Shown: piece by piece, positions 33,062 to 43,163 of the stretch
How positions within the stretch are numbered: the stretch's first letter is position 1
Layout: the number at the start of each line of letters is the position of its first letter
Source of the DNA: Nocardia panacis
Lineage (GTDB): Bacteria; Actinomycetota; Actinomycetes; Mycobacteriales; Mycobacteriaceae
Assembly (NCBI RefSeq): GCF_003598715.1
Contig: NZ_QZFU01000016.1
Coordinates: 62,001-126,000, forward strand
DNA length: 64,000 bases
Direction: 5' to 3'
Made by a program: the position numbers and the translations under genes
The notes under the pieces: model-generated
The model's input: only the letters and a program-made list of their open reading frames with translations
The model's database searches: none
Told to the model about the DNA's origin: nothing

Positions 33062-34615
33062 TCATCGGCCACCGTCCGCGGGCGCTCCCGCGAGGGTCAC
33101 CTCGACGGTCTTGGGATTGTTGCCCTGGCCGTCGGTGTAGGTGATCTTCACCTTGTCGCCGGGCTGATGCGAGCGCACGCCCGCGGTGAGCGCGTTCCCC
33201 GAATCGATCGGGCGATTGTCGAGCCTGGTGACGACGGAACCCGCCGGAATACCCGCCTTGGCGGCCGGGCTGTCCGGGGCGACATCGCGAACCAGCGCGC
33301 CCGCCACCTGCTGCGCGCCCTCCGGCGTGCGGGCCACCGTGACACCCAACTGGGCGTAGGTCGCGTGACCGGATTTGATCAACTGGTCGGCCACCCGGCG
33401 AGCCTGATCGACCGGGATGGCGAAGCCGAGACCGATGGAGCCGCTCTGCTGCGCGCCCGTATCGCCCGAGCCCATGGTGGCGATGGCGGTATTGATCCCG
33501 ATGAGTTTGCCCGAGCCGTCGACCAGGGCGCCGCCGGAGTTGCCCGGATTGATGGCGGCATCGGTTTGGATGGCGTCGATCACCGGATTCGCCGCCGGAT
33601 TCTGCGGACCGCCCTCACCCTGGGTGGAGACGGGGCGGTTCAGCGCGGAGACGATGCCGGTGGTGACGGTGCCGGACAGACCGAGCGGCGCGCCGACCGC
33701 GACGACGGACTGGCCGACCTGCAGGTTGCCCGATGAGCCGAGTTCGATCGGCGTCAGGTTGGTCCGGCCTGCGACCCTGATCACGGCGAGATCGGAAACC
33801 GGGTCCGCGCCAACCAGATTGGCGCCTGCGCTGGTGCCGTCGGAGAACACCACCGCCATCTTGGCATTGCCGCCCGCTCCGGAGGCGACGTGGTTGTTGG
33901 TCAGGATGAGTCCGTCCGAGGAGAGCACGACACCCGAACCTTCGCCGCCCTCGCCCCGATTGCCCGCCACCTTGATGGTGACCACGCTCGGCAACACCTT
34001 CTGCGCGACCGCCTGCACCGAACCGGCCGGGGCGGCGGAGGTATTGCTGATATTGGGGCCGGGCGCGTCGAGCGCATTGGTGACCGGCGCGCGATGGTCG
34101 TCGCGGGTGACCAGCGCCCCGACCGCGCCGCCGACACCGCCGCTCAGCAGTGCCAGCGCCACCGCACCCGCGACCAGCACGCTGCGGACCGGACGCCGCG
34201 GCGGCTGCGCGCCGAAGGCCGCACCCGGCGGCGGGGCGAGCGGGTCGAAGGACATCGGGGCGTACTCCGGACCGGGAAACGGCTGCGTCGGATGATTCGG
34301 CGGCCCGTACTGCGGCGACGCGCCCTGCTCCGGACCCGGTGCCGCCCCCGACTGCGGCATCGGACCCGACTGCGGAGGACCGGAAGCAGCCCACGACCCC
34401 GACTGCTGGATCGACCCCGGCTGCATCGGATCCGACGGCGGACCCGGCTGCGGTGCGGCGCCCGACTGCTGCGTCAGCGGCCGCGCCCACGGCGGCCGCG
34501 CCCCGGCCTGCGGCCCGCCTGCCTGCGGCACACTCTGCGCGGGCAACTGTTCGGTGGGCGACTGATCCGGCGCGCCCGATGGCGTGGACTCCCGGTCCTT
34601 CGCATCCTCGGTCAT
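33062..34615 (-). CDS. pepD: HtrA-like serine protease PepD
   Basis: Membrane-anchored protease/chaperone of 517 residues acting on misfolded envelope proteins. Layout: a cytosolic Pro/Gln-rich region (about 1-150), one membrane helix (RSVLVAGAVALALLSGGVGG), then a trypsin-like domain with His in LTNNHVAS, Asp in SDLAVIRV and the nucleophile in NPGNSGGALVDG, and a C-terminal PDZ domain (AKAGIPAGSVVTRLDNRPID). All catalytic residues are present. GAGGAGTCC precedes ATG 34615. It lies downstream of mprAB on the same strand, and its promoter region has three TCTCAG-type repeats, consistent with MprA control known in mycobacteria. Confidence 0.92.
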   Translation of the reverse strand: MTEDAKDRESTPSGAPDQSPTEQLPAQSVPQAGGPQAGARPPWARPLTQQSGAAPQPGPPSDPMQPGSIQQSGSWAASGPPQSGPMPQSGAAPGPEQGASPQYGPPNHPTQPFPGPEYAPMSFDPLAPPPGAAFGAQPPRRPVRSVLVAGAVALALLSGGVGGAVGALVTRDDHRAPVTNALDAPGPNISNTSAAPAGSVQAVAQKVLPSVVTIKVAGNRGEGGEGSGVVLSSDGLILTNNHVASGAGGNAKMAVVFSDGTSAGANLVGADPVSDLAVIRVAGRTNLTPIELGSSGNLQVGQSVVAVGAPLGLSGTVTTGIVSALNRPVSTQGEGGPQNPAANPVIDAIQTDAAINPGNSGGALVDGSGKLIGINTAIATMGSGDTGAQQSGSIGLGFAIPVDQARRVADQLIKSGHATYAQLGVTVARTPEGAQQVAGALVRDVAPDSPAAKAGIPAGSVVTRLDNRPIDSGNALTAGVRSHQPGDKVKITYTDGQGNNPKTVEVTLAGAPADGGR

Positions 34616-34650
34616 GGACTCCTCGTTTCTCCCTGTCTCCGCCATAGTCT

Positions 34651-34680
34651 GCTGAGGGCGGCTGAGAGCGGACTGAGACG
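34651..34680. promoter_or_regulatory. three 10-bp repeats upstream of pepD (MprA-box-like)
   Basis: GCTGAGGGCG, GCTGAGAGCG and GACTGAGACG follow each other without gaps, 36-65 bases before the pepD start. Read on the coding strand they give CTCAG-containing direct repeats at one helical turn, as expected for side-by-side OmpR-type dimers. MprA is known to bind direct repeats; the match to its box is from memory. Confidence 0.6.
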
Positions 34681-34899
34681 CGTCTTGCAGTTCTCCGTGA
34701 CATCGGAGCAACGGACCCGGTCTCGCGCACATCCGGCCGAGAGCACCGGATACATCGTGGACGCTACCACTTTTCCGAATGAAAGTTATTGTTCAGCAAA
34801 TGAAATCGCTCCCACCCCTGACAAGCCCCCTATGGGCGATTAGATCGGTGCCAGAACGTTTCATCACAGCATTTTTCCAGGTAAGCAGCAATTGTCTAG

Positions 34900-36369
34900 C
34901 TATGATTCCGGCGTCTGGTCGACGGGTGCGGCCGCCTCGCCGGGCAGCACGATCCGCACCTGCGCGCCGCCGCGCGGGGAGGTGTCGATGGTGATGGTGC
35001 CGCCGTGCTTGGTCACCACCTGTTTGACGATGGCAAGGCCCAGGCCCGAACCCGGCATCGAGCGCGAGGCCGTCACCCGATAGAACCGCTCGAACACCAA
35101 CTCCCGCTCGCCGGGCGGAATTCCGGGACCCGCATCGTCGACGGACAGTTCGAGCAAGCCGCGCCCGGTTTCACGCATGGCGACCCGCACCTGCGCACCC
35201 GCCGGACTCCATTTGGCGGCATTGTCGAGCACATTGAGCACGGCCCGCTCCAAACCCGCCTCGTGGCCGTAGACGAACCACGGTCGCAATTCGGCGACGA
35301 ATTCGATGGATCCGCGCCTGCGCCGGGCGCGTTCGAGTGCCCGCTCGGTGACCTCGCCCAGGTCGACCCGCTCGTAGACGTCCTCGGGGGCGTCCTCGCG
35401 CGCCAGATCGACCAGGTCGCCGACCAGGGTGGACAACTCCTCGATCTGCGCCATCACATCCGAGCGCAGTTCGGCCATCTCCTCCTCGGGGATGCGGGGC
35501 GCGCCGGGGCGGCTGGAGGCGATGAGCAGTTCCATATTGGTGCGCAGCGAGGTCAGCGGCGTGCGCAGTTCGTGGCCCGCGTCGGCCACCAATCTGCGCT
35601 GCCGGTCCCTGGATTCGGCCAGCGCCCGCAGCATGGTGTTGAAACTCTCGGTGAGTCTTGCCAGTTCGTCGTCACCCGCGACCGGGATCGGTGTCAGGTC
35701 GTCGGTTCTGGCGATGCGCTCGGTGGCCGCGGTGAGGCGAGCGATCGGCCGCAATCCGGTGCGCGCCACCGCCGTTCCCAATGCGGCGGCCAGCACCACA
35801 CCGCTGCCGCCGACCACGAACAGCAGCCAGGCCAATCGGTCCAGCACCTCCCTGGTCGGCTCGAGTCGCTGCGAGATAACCAGCGTGGATCCGGAATTCA
35901 ATCGGCGGGCCAATACGCGTTGATTGTCGGCGGTGCGCAGCGAGGAGTTCAGATCGCCGCGCGCGACCGCCAATTCGGGCGTGCCGAGCGGCGGATTGGT
36001 TCGCTGCGGCGGAATATAGAGCCGCAGATTCGGGAAGATGAGCGCGACGCCGATATCGTTGGAATACAGCGCGCCAACCAGCAAACCCTGGGGAAAGTCG
36101 TAGCGCTCGACATCGTGATCGATCATCGTGGCCGCACGCGTCTCCAATTGCGAATCCACCGACGCGTAGAGCGATCTCGCGACCATGGCGTAGGCGGCGA
36201 TGGAGGTGCAGGCCACGGCGATGGCCACCAGCGAGGCGGCCAGCAGCGTCACCCGCCAGCGCAGCGAGACCGAGCGGGTCAGCGGCATGGGCGGGCGCAA
36301 TTCGGCCGGTTCCGGCCGCTGCTGCCCGAGTTCGGCGACCACGGGGCGCCGGGGGTTGGTGCGTGCCAT
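34900..36369 (-). CDS. mprB: sensor histidine kinase MprB
   Basis: Kinase of 489 residues. Two membrane helices (about residues 40-64 and 180-202) flank an extracytoplasmic sensor of some 115 residues. A HAMP segment follows, then the H-box DAGHELRTPLTSL (His near 266), the N-box LNVLDNAAKWSP, the G1 box DDAGPGIP and the G2 box GSGLGLAIVKQVV. It should sense envelope stress and phosphorylate MprA. It starts seven bases after the mprA stop with GTAGGTCGG upstream, so the two are one operon. Confidence 0.93.
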   Translation of the reverse strand: MARTNPRRPVVAELGQQRPEPAELRPPMPLTRSVSLRWRVTLLAASLVAIAVACTSIAAYAMVARSLYASVDSQLETRAATMIDHDVERYDFPQGLLVGALYSNDIGVALIFPNLRLYIPPQRTNPPLGTPELAVARGDLNSSLRTADNQRVLARRLNSGSTLVISQRLEPTREVLDRLAWLLFVVGGSGVVLAAALGTAVARTGLRPIARLTAATERIARTDDLTPIPVAGDDELARLTESFNTMLRALAESRDRQRRLVADAGHELRTPLTSLRTNMELLIASSRPGAPRIPEEEMAELRSDVMAQIEELSTLVGDLVDLAREDAPEDVYERVDLGEVTERALERARRRRGSIEFVAELRPWFVYGHEAGLERAVLNVLDNAAKWSPAGAQVRVAMRETGRGLLELSVDDAGPGIPPGERELVFERFYRVTASRSMPGSGLGLAIVKQVVTKHGGTITIDTSPRGGAQVRIVLPGEAAAPVDQTPES

Positions 36370-36376
36370 CGCCGAC

Positions 36377-37063
36377 CTACGGCGGGGTCTCGCGCAGCAC
36401 ATAGCCGACGCCGCGCACGGTGTGGATCAGGCGAACCTCGCCCTCGGCCTCGGTTTTGCGGCGCAGATATCCGATATAGACCTCGAGGGCGTTGCCGGAG
36501 GTCGGGAAATCGTAACCCCAGACCTCCTCGAGAATGCGGCTACGGGTCAGCACGCGACGCGGGTTCGCCATCAGCATTTCCAGCAGTGAGAATTCGGTGC
36601 GGGTCAGGCTGATGGCGCGGGCGCCGCGCGACACCTCGCGGGTGACCGGATCCAGCGACAGATCAGCGAACTTCATCGCCTCCGAGGTCTCGGCCGCGTC
36701 GACGGTGGTCCTGCGCAGCAGCGCGCGCAGCCGGGCCAGCAACTCCTCCAGCGCGAAGGGTTTGGGCAGGTAGTCGTCCGCGCCCGCATCGAGTCCGGCC
36801 ACCCGCTCGGAGACCGAATCGCGCGCGGTCAGGACCAGGATCGGCAGGTCGTCGCCGGTGCTGCGCAGCCGCCTGCACACCTCCAGCCCGTCCAGTCGCG
36901 GCATCATCACGTCGAGGACGAGCGCGTCGGGTCGCTGGGCGGTTGCCTTCTCCAAGGCGTCGACGCCGTCCACCGCGAGGTCGACGGAGTAACCATTGAA
37001 GGTCAGCGACCTGCGCAGCGATTCCCGGACGGCGCGATCGTCGTCGACTACCAGAATGCGCAT
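36377..37063 (-). CDS. mprA: response regulator MprA
   Basis: OmpR-type regulator of 228 residues. The receiver domain has the acidic pocket VVDDD, the phospho-acceptor Asp in [12 protein letters not shown] (near residue 51), T in VLTARD and K in [11 protein letters not shown]. The winged-helix domain carries [20 protein letters not shown] and ends with the recognition region VYIGYLRRK and [14 protein letters not shown] 37063 begins the receiver directly. An 11-bp perfect direct repeat 20 bases upstream suggests autoregulation. Confidence 0.94.
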   Translation of the reverse strand: MRILVVDDDRAVRESLRRSLTFNGYSVDLAVDGVDALEKATAQRPDALVLDVMMPRLDGLEVCRRLRSTGDDLPILVLTARDSVSERVAGLDAGADDYLPKPFALEELLARLRALLRRTTVDAAETSEAMKFADLSLDPVTREVSRGARAISLTRTEFSLLEMLMANPRRVLTRSRILEEVWGYDFPTSGNALEVYIGYLRRKTEAEGEVRLIHTVRGVGYVLRETPP

Positions 37064-37082
37064 GCCACCAGTTTGACCGGCT

Positions 37083-37104
37083 CGACTGAGAGGCGACTGA
37101 GAGG
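37083..37104. promoter_or_regulatory. tandem 11-bp repeat upstream of mprA (MprA-box-like)
   Basis: CGACTGAGAGG is repeated twice without a gap, 20 bases upstream of the mprA start. On the coding strand it reads CCTCTCAGTCG twice. It shares the CTCAG core with the repeats before pepD. The rest of 37,064-37,396 has no gene and should contain the divergent promoters of mprA and the conservon. Confidence 0.6.
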
Positions 37105-37396
37105 TCCGCTTCGACACGCCGCCCGCGGGCCGAGAGGCGTGACCAGCACGTTTTGCGGGAGCCTTGCGGGGACCCTCGCGGACCATCCATGATTAGGGCG
37201 CGAAACTCCTTCTGCCCAGCCAAATTCGAGCAATTGCGGGGCACGAACCCCAGATTGCCGCGGAACGCTCTGGACGGTATGTTCCGTGCGGTAAAAAGAA
37301 GACCTCGAGTTGGTTCTGCCGGTTGAATCCAAACACGAACAGCCACATGCGAACCGGGGGGTCACCGGCGATGCGGAGGCGAGGCGACTGAAGCGG

Positions 37397-40300
37397 ATGG
37401 AAGCTGCACCGCGATCCTGGCAACTGAGCCTGTCCAACTGGTCGGTCACCCGGAAGGTGGGCATCGTCCTCGTCCTGCCCGTGTTGCTGGCCACCGTGTT
37501 CGCCGTGCTGCGCATCAACAACGAGCTGCGGGTCATGAGCCAGCTCGACATCGCCACCGAGCAGGCGGGCATCGTCAGGCCCATCGTCAAATTCAATACC
37601 GCCGCCGAACAACTCGCCGTCACCGCGACCGCGTCCTGGGGCAACACCGCCGATCCGCAGACCGATACCGCGCTCGGCAAATTCGATCAGTCACTGGCCG
37701 ATCTGGAAACCGCGATCCGCAATACCCGCCTGTCGGCCAAGGCGAATCAGGAATTGGCCTCGGCCATCGCCACCGGCACCACCATGCGCAACAGCCTGCG
37801 CAACGGCTCACCCGCCATGGTCGGCGAGCAGGCCGATGAGATCGCCGCGCGCGCGGGCAACGCGCTGGCCCTCTCGCCCGCCGTCGACGATCTGACCGTG
37901 CAGCGCTACTTCCTGCAGCTGGGCGCGATCCAGACCGCGCGACGCACGCTGACCCAGCAGCGCTTGCTCATCGGCTCGCCGGGCGCGGGCAGCAACCCGA
38001 GCGTGCGCCCCCGTGTGCTCACCGCCGCGGGCGCGGAGATGACCGTCATCGGCACGTATTCGATGATCCAGCCGGAGAATTCGAACTACCTGCGCCCGCT
38101 GATGGACGCGGTGCAGATCCGGTTGGCCGCCTTCAGCCAGAACATCGGCGACCCGACCGCCAACCCCGCCGTGCTGGAATCGCTGCAGACCAGCGCCGAC
38201 ACCTACGACAAGACCACCGACCAGCTGACCGGTCTGATCGATAAGGCGCTGGCCGAGAGCACCTCCGAAGCGCAGGGCACCGCGCTGCGGGAGACGGCGG
38301 TGGTCATCGGCATGCTGCTCGCCGGTCTGGCGCTAGCGCTCGCGGTGGCGCGCACCCTGGTGGTCCCAGTGCGCAGGCTGCGCCGCGACGCGCTCGAGGT
38401 GGCGCATGTCAAACTGCCCGAGGAACTCGAGGTCGTCCGCGCGGGCGGCACCACCCCGCAGATCGAGCCGGTGGCCGTCGGCGGGGCCGACGAGATCGGT
38501 CAGCTCGCCCGCGCCGTGGACGAAATGCACGAGCGGGCCTTGAATCTCGCCGCCGAACAGGCTCGGCTGCGATTGCAGATCGGCAGCATGTTCGAAACCC
38601 TCTCCCGCCGCAGCCAGTCGCTGGTGGAGCAGCAGTTGGCGCTGATCGAGGACCTCGAACGCGACGAGGACAACACCGACCGTCTGCAAACCCTGTTCCG
38701 CCTGGACCACCTGGCCACCCGCATGCGCCGCAACGGCGACAACCTGCTGGTGCTGGCCGGAACCGCGCTGCGCCGCGGTCAACTCCAACCGGTGCGCCTG
38801 TCGGACATGCTCTGGAGCGCGGTTTCCCAGGTGGAGGACTACCAGCGGGTCGAGATCGGCGCGGTGCCCGACGGTATCGTCTCCGGCGAGCCCGCCGTCG
38901 ATATCGAACATCTGCTCGCGGAGCTCATCGATAACGCGCTGCGCTACTCCCCGCCGACCACTCCGGTCGCGGTGACGGTGGCGCGGGCGGTGGACGGCGG
39001 CTACCTGATCGAGATCACCGACCGCGGTCTCGGCATGGCCGAGGACGATCTGCACACCACCAACGAGCGACTCGCCTCCGGCGGTGAGGTCACCGTCGAA
39101 ACCGCCCGGCGCATGGGCCTTTACGTGGTGGGCCGCCTGGCCAAACGGCACAGCATCACCGTCGGCCTGCGCCGCACCTCGAATACCGTCCAGCAGTCCG
39201 GGATCACCGCGGGCGTGCATCTGCCGGGGGTGCTCGTCGCCACGCAACTCGCGGAAGCCGATCACCCGACCGGCATCCTGCCACCGGTGCTGATCGATAC
39301 GCCGCGTCCCGAAGCGGCCGGGTCCGACAGCGTTTCGGGGACCCAGCCGAGGACATTGGTTCCGGTGCCCAATCTGCCGTCCAGCGGTCCGGTGCCACTG
39401 GCGAGCGGTCCGATCCCGATCGTGACGCCGACCGGCGCGACGGTGTCGGGTGGGGCAGCGCCCCTCGCCGACGTCAGCGGACCGGTGCCGATCGGAACGA
39501 CTCCCAGTGGCACGCTCTCCCTTTCCGGGAGCGGACCGGTGCCGATCGGTACGACTCCGAGTGGCACGGTGCCTCTTTCCGGCAGTGAGCCGGAGAAGAC
39601 CGGCTCCGCCACGACCTCCGAGTCGAATTGGTCGATACCGATCGGCGGCGGTGCGGCATCGGCCGGTCCGGTGCCCGCCTCGCCCCTCGCCTCGATTCCG
39701 GGGATCGGCGCGACCCGTTCCGGATCGGAGCCGACCAATTCCCCCGCGAGCGGGTCGATTCCGGTGGTTACCGGCCCACCGCGACCGGACTCCGATGCGA
39801 CGCCATCGCACGGTGGCGAACCCGGCCGCGACGAGGCTCCCTTCGGCCGCACCAGTTCCGGTCTGCCGCAGCGCAGGCCGGCCCGATCGGCCGAGACATC
39901 CGGCAGTCCCACCTCCTTCGCGGCCTCGGATGCCGACCCGATGCCGACGGATGTGTGGGCCGAGATCACCGACGAACAGCCGACCGGCCCGCCCCTGTAT
40001 CGCGCGCGACCGGAAACCCAGTCATCCGAACCGATCTCACCGCGACCGGTGCCGACGCTGAATCGCGGACCGGGTTCGGAACCGGATGATCCGACCCAAC
40101 CCACCACCGGCACCCGGTTGCAACCGGTGGCCGGGTCCTCGCCGACCCCGATCTATCAGCGCATGGTCTCGGAGTGGCTGGTCGAGCCCGCCGCCACGCA
40201 GCGACCCGCCGACACGTGGCGCTCACCCGCCGACGCGGGCTGGATCGCCGCGGCGGACGCGAGTCATCCGACCGCGACCGGGCGCACCGTCGGCGGACTT

Positions 40301-40468
40301 CCGATCCGGAAACCTGGCGCGCAACTCGTGCCCGGCGGCGTGGATCAGGCCGCGCCCTCGGGCAGCATCCGCGACCCGGAAGAGATCCGCAACAACCTGA
40401 CCAGGCATCTGAGCGGGGTCCGCAGCGGGCGGGCCAGCGCGCAGTACAACGACGGAGGGCATGCATGA
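37397..40468 (+). CDS. conservon kinase-like membrane protein (CvnA type)
   Basis: Large protein of about 1023 residues. TM1 ([18 protein letters not shown]) is followed by an all-helical extracytoplasmic domain of about 250 residues resembling nitrate/nitrite-sensing (NIT) domains, TM2 ([17 protein letters not shown]), a HAMP region and a HATPase_c domain with [11 protein letters not shown] and [12 protein letters not shown]. No clear phospho-acceptor histidine box precedes the ATPase. The last 400 residues are disordered Pro/Ser/Gly/Thr-rich, with a 54-bp tandem repeat (39481-39588) coding for [15 protein letters not shown] 37397 is chosen; TTG 37310 is possible. The stop overlaps the next start (ATGA). 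It should signal through the downstream roadblock/GTPase pair. Confidence 0.87.
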   Translation: MEAAPRSWQLSLSNWSVTRKVGIVLVLPVLLATVFAVLRINNELRVMSQLDIATEQAGIVRPIVKFNTAAEQLAVTATASWGNTADPQTDTALGKFDQSLADLETAIRNTRLSAKANQELASAIATGTTMRNSLRNGSPAMVGEQADEIAARAGNALALSPAVDDLTVQRYFLQLGAIQTARRTLTQQRLLIGSPGAGSNPSVRPRVLTAAGAEMTVIGTYSMIQPENSNYLRPLMDAVQIRLAAFSQNIGDPTANPAVLESLQTSADTYDKTTDQLTGLIDKALAESTSEAQGTALRETAVVIGMLLAGLALALAVARTLVVPVRRLRRDALEVAHVKLPEELEVVRAGGTTPQIEPVAVGGADEIGQLARAVDEMHERALNLAAEQARLRLQIGSMFETLSRRSQSLVEQQLALIEDLERDEDNTDRLQTLFRLDHLATRMRRNGDNLLVLAGTALRRGQLQPVRLSDMLWSAVSQVEDYQRVEIGAVPDGIVSGEPAVDIEHLLAELIDNALRYSPPTTPVAVTVARAVDGGYLIEITDRGLGMAEDDLHTTNERLASGGEVTVETARRMGLYVVGRLAKRHSITVGLRRTSNTVQQSGITAGVHLPGVLVATQLAEADHPTGILPPVLIDTPRPEAAGSDSVSGTQPRTLVPVPNLPSSGPVPLASGPIPIVTPTGATVSGGAAPLADVSGPVPIGTTPSGTLSLSGSGPVPIGTTPSGTVPLSGSEPEKTGSATTSESNWSIPIGGGAASAGPVPASPLASIPGIGATRSGSEPTNSPASGSIPVVTGPPRPDSDATPSHGGEPGRDEAPFGRTSSGLPQRRPARSAETSGSPTSFAASDADPMPTDVWAEITDEQPTGPPLYRARPETQSSEPISPRPVPTLNRGPGSEPDDPTQPTTGTRLQPVAGSSPTPIYQRMVSEWLVEPAATQRPADTWRSPADAGWIAAADASHPTATGRTVGGLPIRKPGAQLVPGGVDQAAPSGSIRDPEEIRNNLTRHLSGVRSGRASAQYNDGGHA

Positions 40469-40869
40469 CCAACGCCAACAGCACGGATGAAAACCTGAAC
40501 TGGCTCGTCGCCCGCTTCACCCGTGACGTGCCGGGGGTTTCCCATGCTGTCCTGGTTTCCGCGGACGGCCTGCTGCAGGCCACCAGCCCGCATCTGCCCG
40601 CCGATCGGGCCGAGCAACTCGCCGCCGTCACGGCCGGACTGGCCAGCCTGGCGGCGGGCGCGGCGGGACTGTTCGACGGCGGCAAGGTGATGCAGTCCAT
40701 CGTGGAGATGCAGCGCGGCTACCTGCTGGTCATGAGTGTCGGCAACGGCTCGCATTTGGCGGTGCTGGCCAACAAGTCGCACGATATCGGCCGCATCGGC
40801 TATGAGATGGCGCTGCTTGTCGATCGGGTGGGGTCGGTGGTCACAGCCACCGCCCGCACCGCCGTCTGA
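40465..40869 (+). CDS. roadblock/LC7 protein (CvnB type)
   Basis: Protein of 134 residues with a roadblock/LC7 fold, expected to act as regulatory partner (GAP-like or scaffold) of the GTPase encoded two genes downstream. Typical features are [35 protein letters not shown] near residue 30 and [19 protein letters not shown] near 70. ATG 40465 overlaps the stop of the kinase-like gene. Second gene of the four-gene conservon. Confidence 0.93.
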   Translation: MTNANSTDENLNWLVARFTRDVPGVSHAVLVSADGLLQATSPHLPADRAEQLAAVTAGLASLAAGAAGLFDGGKVMQSIVEMQRGYLLVMSVGNGSHLAVLANKSHDIGRIGYEMALLVDRVGSVVTATARTAV

Positions 40870-40878
40870 GCGCGAAAG

Positions 40879-41253
40879 ATGGTCAACCAGTACGGTTCCG
40901 GACACCACCGACCAACCACTCGCGTCCGGCCGTACGCCCTCACCTCCGGGCGTACCGAACCTGCGGTAGACCTCCCGCTGGAAGCGGTCATCGAGACCGT
41001 CGCCCACGGTGCTCACATCGACTGGCCCCTCGGCGATATCCGAACCGAGATCATTCGACTGGCCGCGCATCGGTTGTCCGTGGCCGAGATCGCGGCACAC
41101 CTGAATCGACCTTTGGGCATGGTTCGGGTGATGATCGGTGATCTCGTGGTCGACGGCGCGCTGCGCGTGCATTCGACCCTGACCGAACAAGCAAGCTTCG
41201 ACGAGCGTCGTTCCCTGATGGAGAGGACTTTGCGTGGACTCCGTGCCTTATAG
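40879..41253 (+). CDS. DUF742 protein (CvnC type)
   Basis: Protein of 124 residues of the DUF742 family, always found in conservons. It has the N-terminal RVRPYALTSGRTEP, a winged-helix-like centre (LAAHRLSVAEIAAHLNRPLG, MVRVMIGDLVVDGALRV) and a short C-terminal tail. Its biochemical role is undefined; a DNA- or protein-binding wing is plausible. It starts nine bases after the roadblock stop, and its last 20 bases overlap the GTPase gene. Confidence 0.92.
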   Translation: MVNQYGSGHHRPTTRVRPYALTSGRTEPAVDLPLEAVIETVAHGAHIDWPLGDIRTEIIRLAAHRLSVAEIAAHLNRPLGMVRVMIGDLVVDGALRVHSTLTEQASFDERRSLMERTLRGLRAL

Positions 41254-41875
41254 GACGTTAGGGCCCAACGGAACATCCAAGAATGAGGATTCGGACACCA
41301 GGGTCGCCTCGACCAAGATCGTGGTGGCCGGTGGGTTCGGCGTCGGCAAGACCACTTTCGTCGGCTCGGTCTCGGAGATCGTGCCGCTGCGCACCGAGGC
41401 GATGGTGACGCGCTACTCCGACGGCGTCGACGATCTGGCCGATACCCCGGAGAAGGAAACCACCACGGTCGCCATGGATTTCGGCCGGATCATCCTGCCG
41501 GGCAACCTGGTGCTGTACCTGTTCGGCACGCCGGGGCAGCGGCGGTTCTGGTTCATGTGGGACGACCTGATCCGCGGCGCGATCGGCGCGGTGGTGCTGG
41601 TCGATACCCGCAGGCTGGAGGACAGCTTCGCGGCGGTCGACTTCTTCGAGGCGCGCAAACTGCCGTTCGTGATCGCGGTGAATCGTTTTCCCGATGCCCC
41701 GCGCTTCCCCATCCCCGAACTGCGCGAGGCGCTTTCGGTGCGCGATGGGGTGCCGATCATGGATCTGGACGCGCGCAATGCCAACGAGGTGCGTCAGGCA
41801 CTGGCCGCCGTGACCGAGTACGCGATCGCGCAGTTGAAGTCGCTGGAGTTCGAGGGTTCGGCCCGAAAGGGCTGA
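41234..41875 (+). CDS. conservon GTPase (CvnD type)
   Basis: Small Ras-like GTP-binding protein of 213 residues. The P-loop GGFGVGKTTFVGS lies near residue 36, the switch region TVAMDFGRIIL near 78, and the G3-like FGTPGQRRFWFMWDDLIRGA near 95. G4 reads VNRFPD rather than NKxD, as is usual in this branch. Start GTG 41234 has GGAGAGGAC upstream and overlaps DUF742 by 20 bases. With the three upstream genes it forms a complete conservon, which in Streptomyces links membrane signals to development or metabolism. Confidence 0.93.
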   Translation: MDSVPYRTLGPNGTSKNEDSDTRVASTKIVVAGGFGVGKTTFVGSVSEIVPLRTEAMVTRYSDGVDDLADTPEKETTTVAMDFGRIILPGNLVLYLFGTPGQRRFWFMWDDLIRGAIGAVVLVDTRRLEDSFAAVDFFEARKLPFVIAVNRFPDAPRFPIPELREALSVRDGVPIMDLDARNANEVRQALAAVTEYAIAQLKSLEFEGSARKG

Positions 41876-42043
41876 ACCGGGTGCGATATTCGGCGCCGAT
41901 CGAATGCGGGCGCGCGCGATCGCCTCGGGTTCGCCGATGCGGGCATGTCGCGCGCGGGACCGACTTACAGTGGGAGACATGCGTTTCGGGTCACGGCCGG
42001 AACGAGACCGGTTGGTTGGGCCAGTAGCAGGGAAGGACCGGAC

Positions 42044-42475
42044 GTGACGCCCGAGCAAGAGGAAGTGCTGCGTGACATCCAGGAGCAGTTGCACGGGCCG
42101 GGGCTGCGGGGTTGGCCGCAGTTGGGTACGGATGCCGACGGGCACCACCGCACCCTGGTCGACGGTTTGGCGCTGGCCTTGGATCGGATCGATCGGCTGA
42201 CCGAGGAGTCGGCGGCGCTGCGCGATCAGGTGGTCGAATTGCGCAGGGAGATCGGCGATTTAGAGATGACGACGGCCGATCTGGATGCGGAGGTCCAGCG
42301 GTTGAGCGGGCGCGCGCTGCCGTGGCCGCTGTCGCTGCTCGCGGGTCCGGCGGCGCTGGTCGGCGAGCAGCTGGCCCGATTGGAGGCGGTGCTGGCGGAT
42401 CTGTCGAATTCCGCTGGGCCGCCGCGGGGTTCCGGCAACGGCACGGCGGCGCCGCTGCCTCGGGCTCGGAGCTAG
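42044..42475 (+). CDS. small coiled-coil protein, unknown function
   Basis: Protein of 143 residues. After a short N-terminal helix (EQEEVLRDIQEQLHGPG) comes a coiled coil of about 60 residues (LALALDRIDRLTEESAALRD and EIGDLEMTTADLDAEVQRL), a short hydrophobic stretch (LPWPLSLLAGPAALVG) and a disordered tail. GTG 42044 is preceded by AAGGACCGGAC. Its position 168 bases after the conservon GTPase, on the same strand, allows but does not show co-transcription. No family recognised. Confidence 0.65.
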   Translation: MTPEQEEVLRDIQEQLHGPGLRGWPQLGTDADGHHRTLVDGLALALDRIDRLTEESAALRDQVVELRREIGDLEMTTADLDAEVQRLSGRALPWPLSLLAGPAALVGEQLARLEAVLADLSNSAGPPRGSGNGTAAPLPRARS

Positions 42476-42911
42476 GGCGGCGAACGTTGATCGACGTGGG
42501 CTGCTCGACATAGGCGATCGCACACAGGGTGAACGCGCTGTGTCGTTCCGGCCCGAGCCGGCTTCAACGCGGAATATCCACTGCGGTAAGAGAATTGGAT
42601 TCGGCGATGTGCCGAGATTTGGCGATGAGCGGGTTCTCACCGGAACCGGGAGAACCCGCCCTCCCGGATGAGACTACCGGCGCACGGTTGCGTTCGCATC
42701 TCGGCATGGAGACTTTTCTGGCCGCCAAAAACCAACTCCCAGTAGGTAATTCACGGCGCAGCAATCCTGCCGCAATCGACCGGATCGAAGCGCGCCTTGT
42801 GACCGCGAACACATTGATAGCTCGCACATTGCCGATCTCGGCGCACTGACCACTTTGCGTCAGCGCACCGAATCGGTCGATTCGGAGTTGACCTGGCGCG
42901 AAATAGTCGCT
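42476..42911. other. non-coding gap with one hairpin
   Basis: No convincing gene is seen on either strand here. A 10-bp perfect stem, GCGGGTTCTC/GAGAACCCGC (42629-42659), is present and could end the + strand transcript. The remaining sequence is lower in third-position GC bias and has no family motifs. Confidence 0.5.
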
Positions 42912-42966
42912 CTCGAAGCCGATCGGTCGCCACCGGGAGAGTCGCCCGGCACCGATCGGCTTCGAG
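42912..42966 (-). terminator. terminator after rpmF
   Basis: CTCGAAGCCGATCGGT and ACCGATCGGCTTCGAG form a perfect 16-bp stem with a 23-base loop, starting 23 bases beyond the bL32 stop on the minus strand. No T-run is seen, but the stem is strong and well placed. Confidence 0.7.
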
Positions 42967-42988
42967 CCGGTTTGCCCCGGAACCCGAT

Positions 42989-43162
42989 TCAGAGTCGAGT
43001 CGGATCGACGACCCCGCGCCGAATCGCCGCGACCAGTCGGCGCGGCACCCGGTATTCGACTCCCGCGACCGTGATCGGCACCAGATCGACCGGTGCGGCC
43101 TTCCACTGCGCACGCCTGCTGCGGGTATTCGCGCGCGACATCCTCCGCTTGGGAACCGCCAT
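42989..43162 (-). CDS. rpmF: ribosomal protein bL32, cysteine-free paralogue
   Basis: Protein of 57 residues beginning [20 protein letters not shown], the unmistakable bL32 start, then [19 protein letters not shown]. It contains no cysteine, so it cannot hold the zinc found in the standard form. It starts one base after the bL31 stop (TGACATG), the last gene of the mrf-bL31-bL32 operon. Under zinc shortage such paralogues replace the zinc-containing version and free the metal. Confidence 0.93.
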   Translation of the reverse strand: MAVPKRRMSRANTRSRRAQWKAAPVDLVPITVAGVEYRVPRRLVAAIRRGVVDPTRL

Positions 43163-43163
43163 G

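Noticed and set aside
38333..39811. Long minus-strand frame within the conservon kinase-like gene
   Set aside because: Composition is Arg/Gly/His-rich shadow coding with no motif; the + strand has the ATPase motifs.
42564..43106. Minus-strand frame overlapping rpmF and the following gap
   Set aside because: It reads through the terminator stem and is in a different frame from bL32; no motif.
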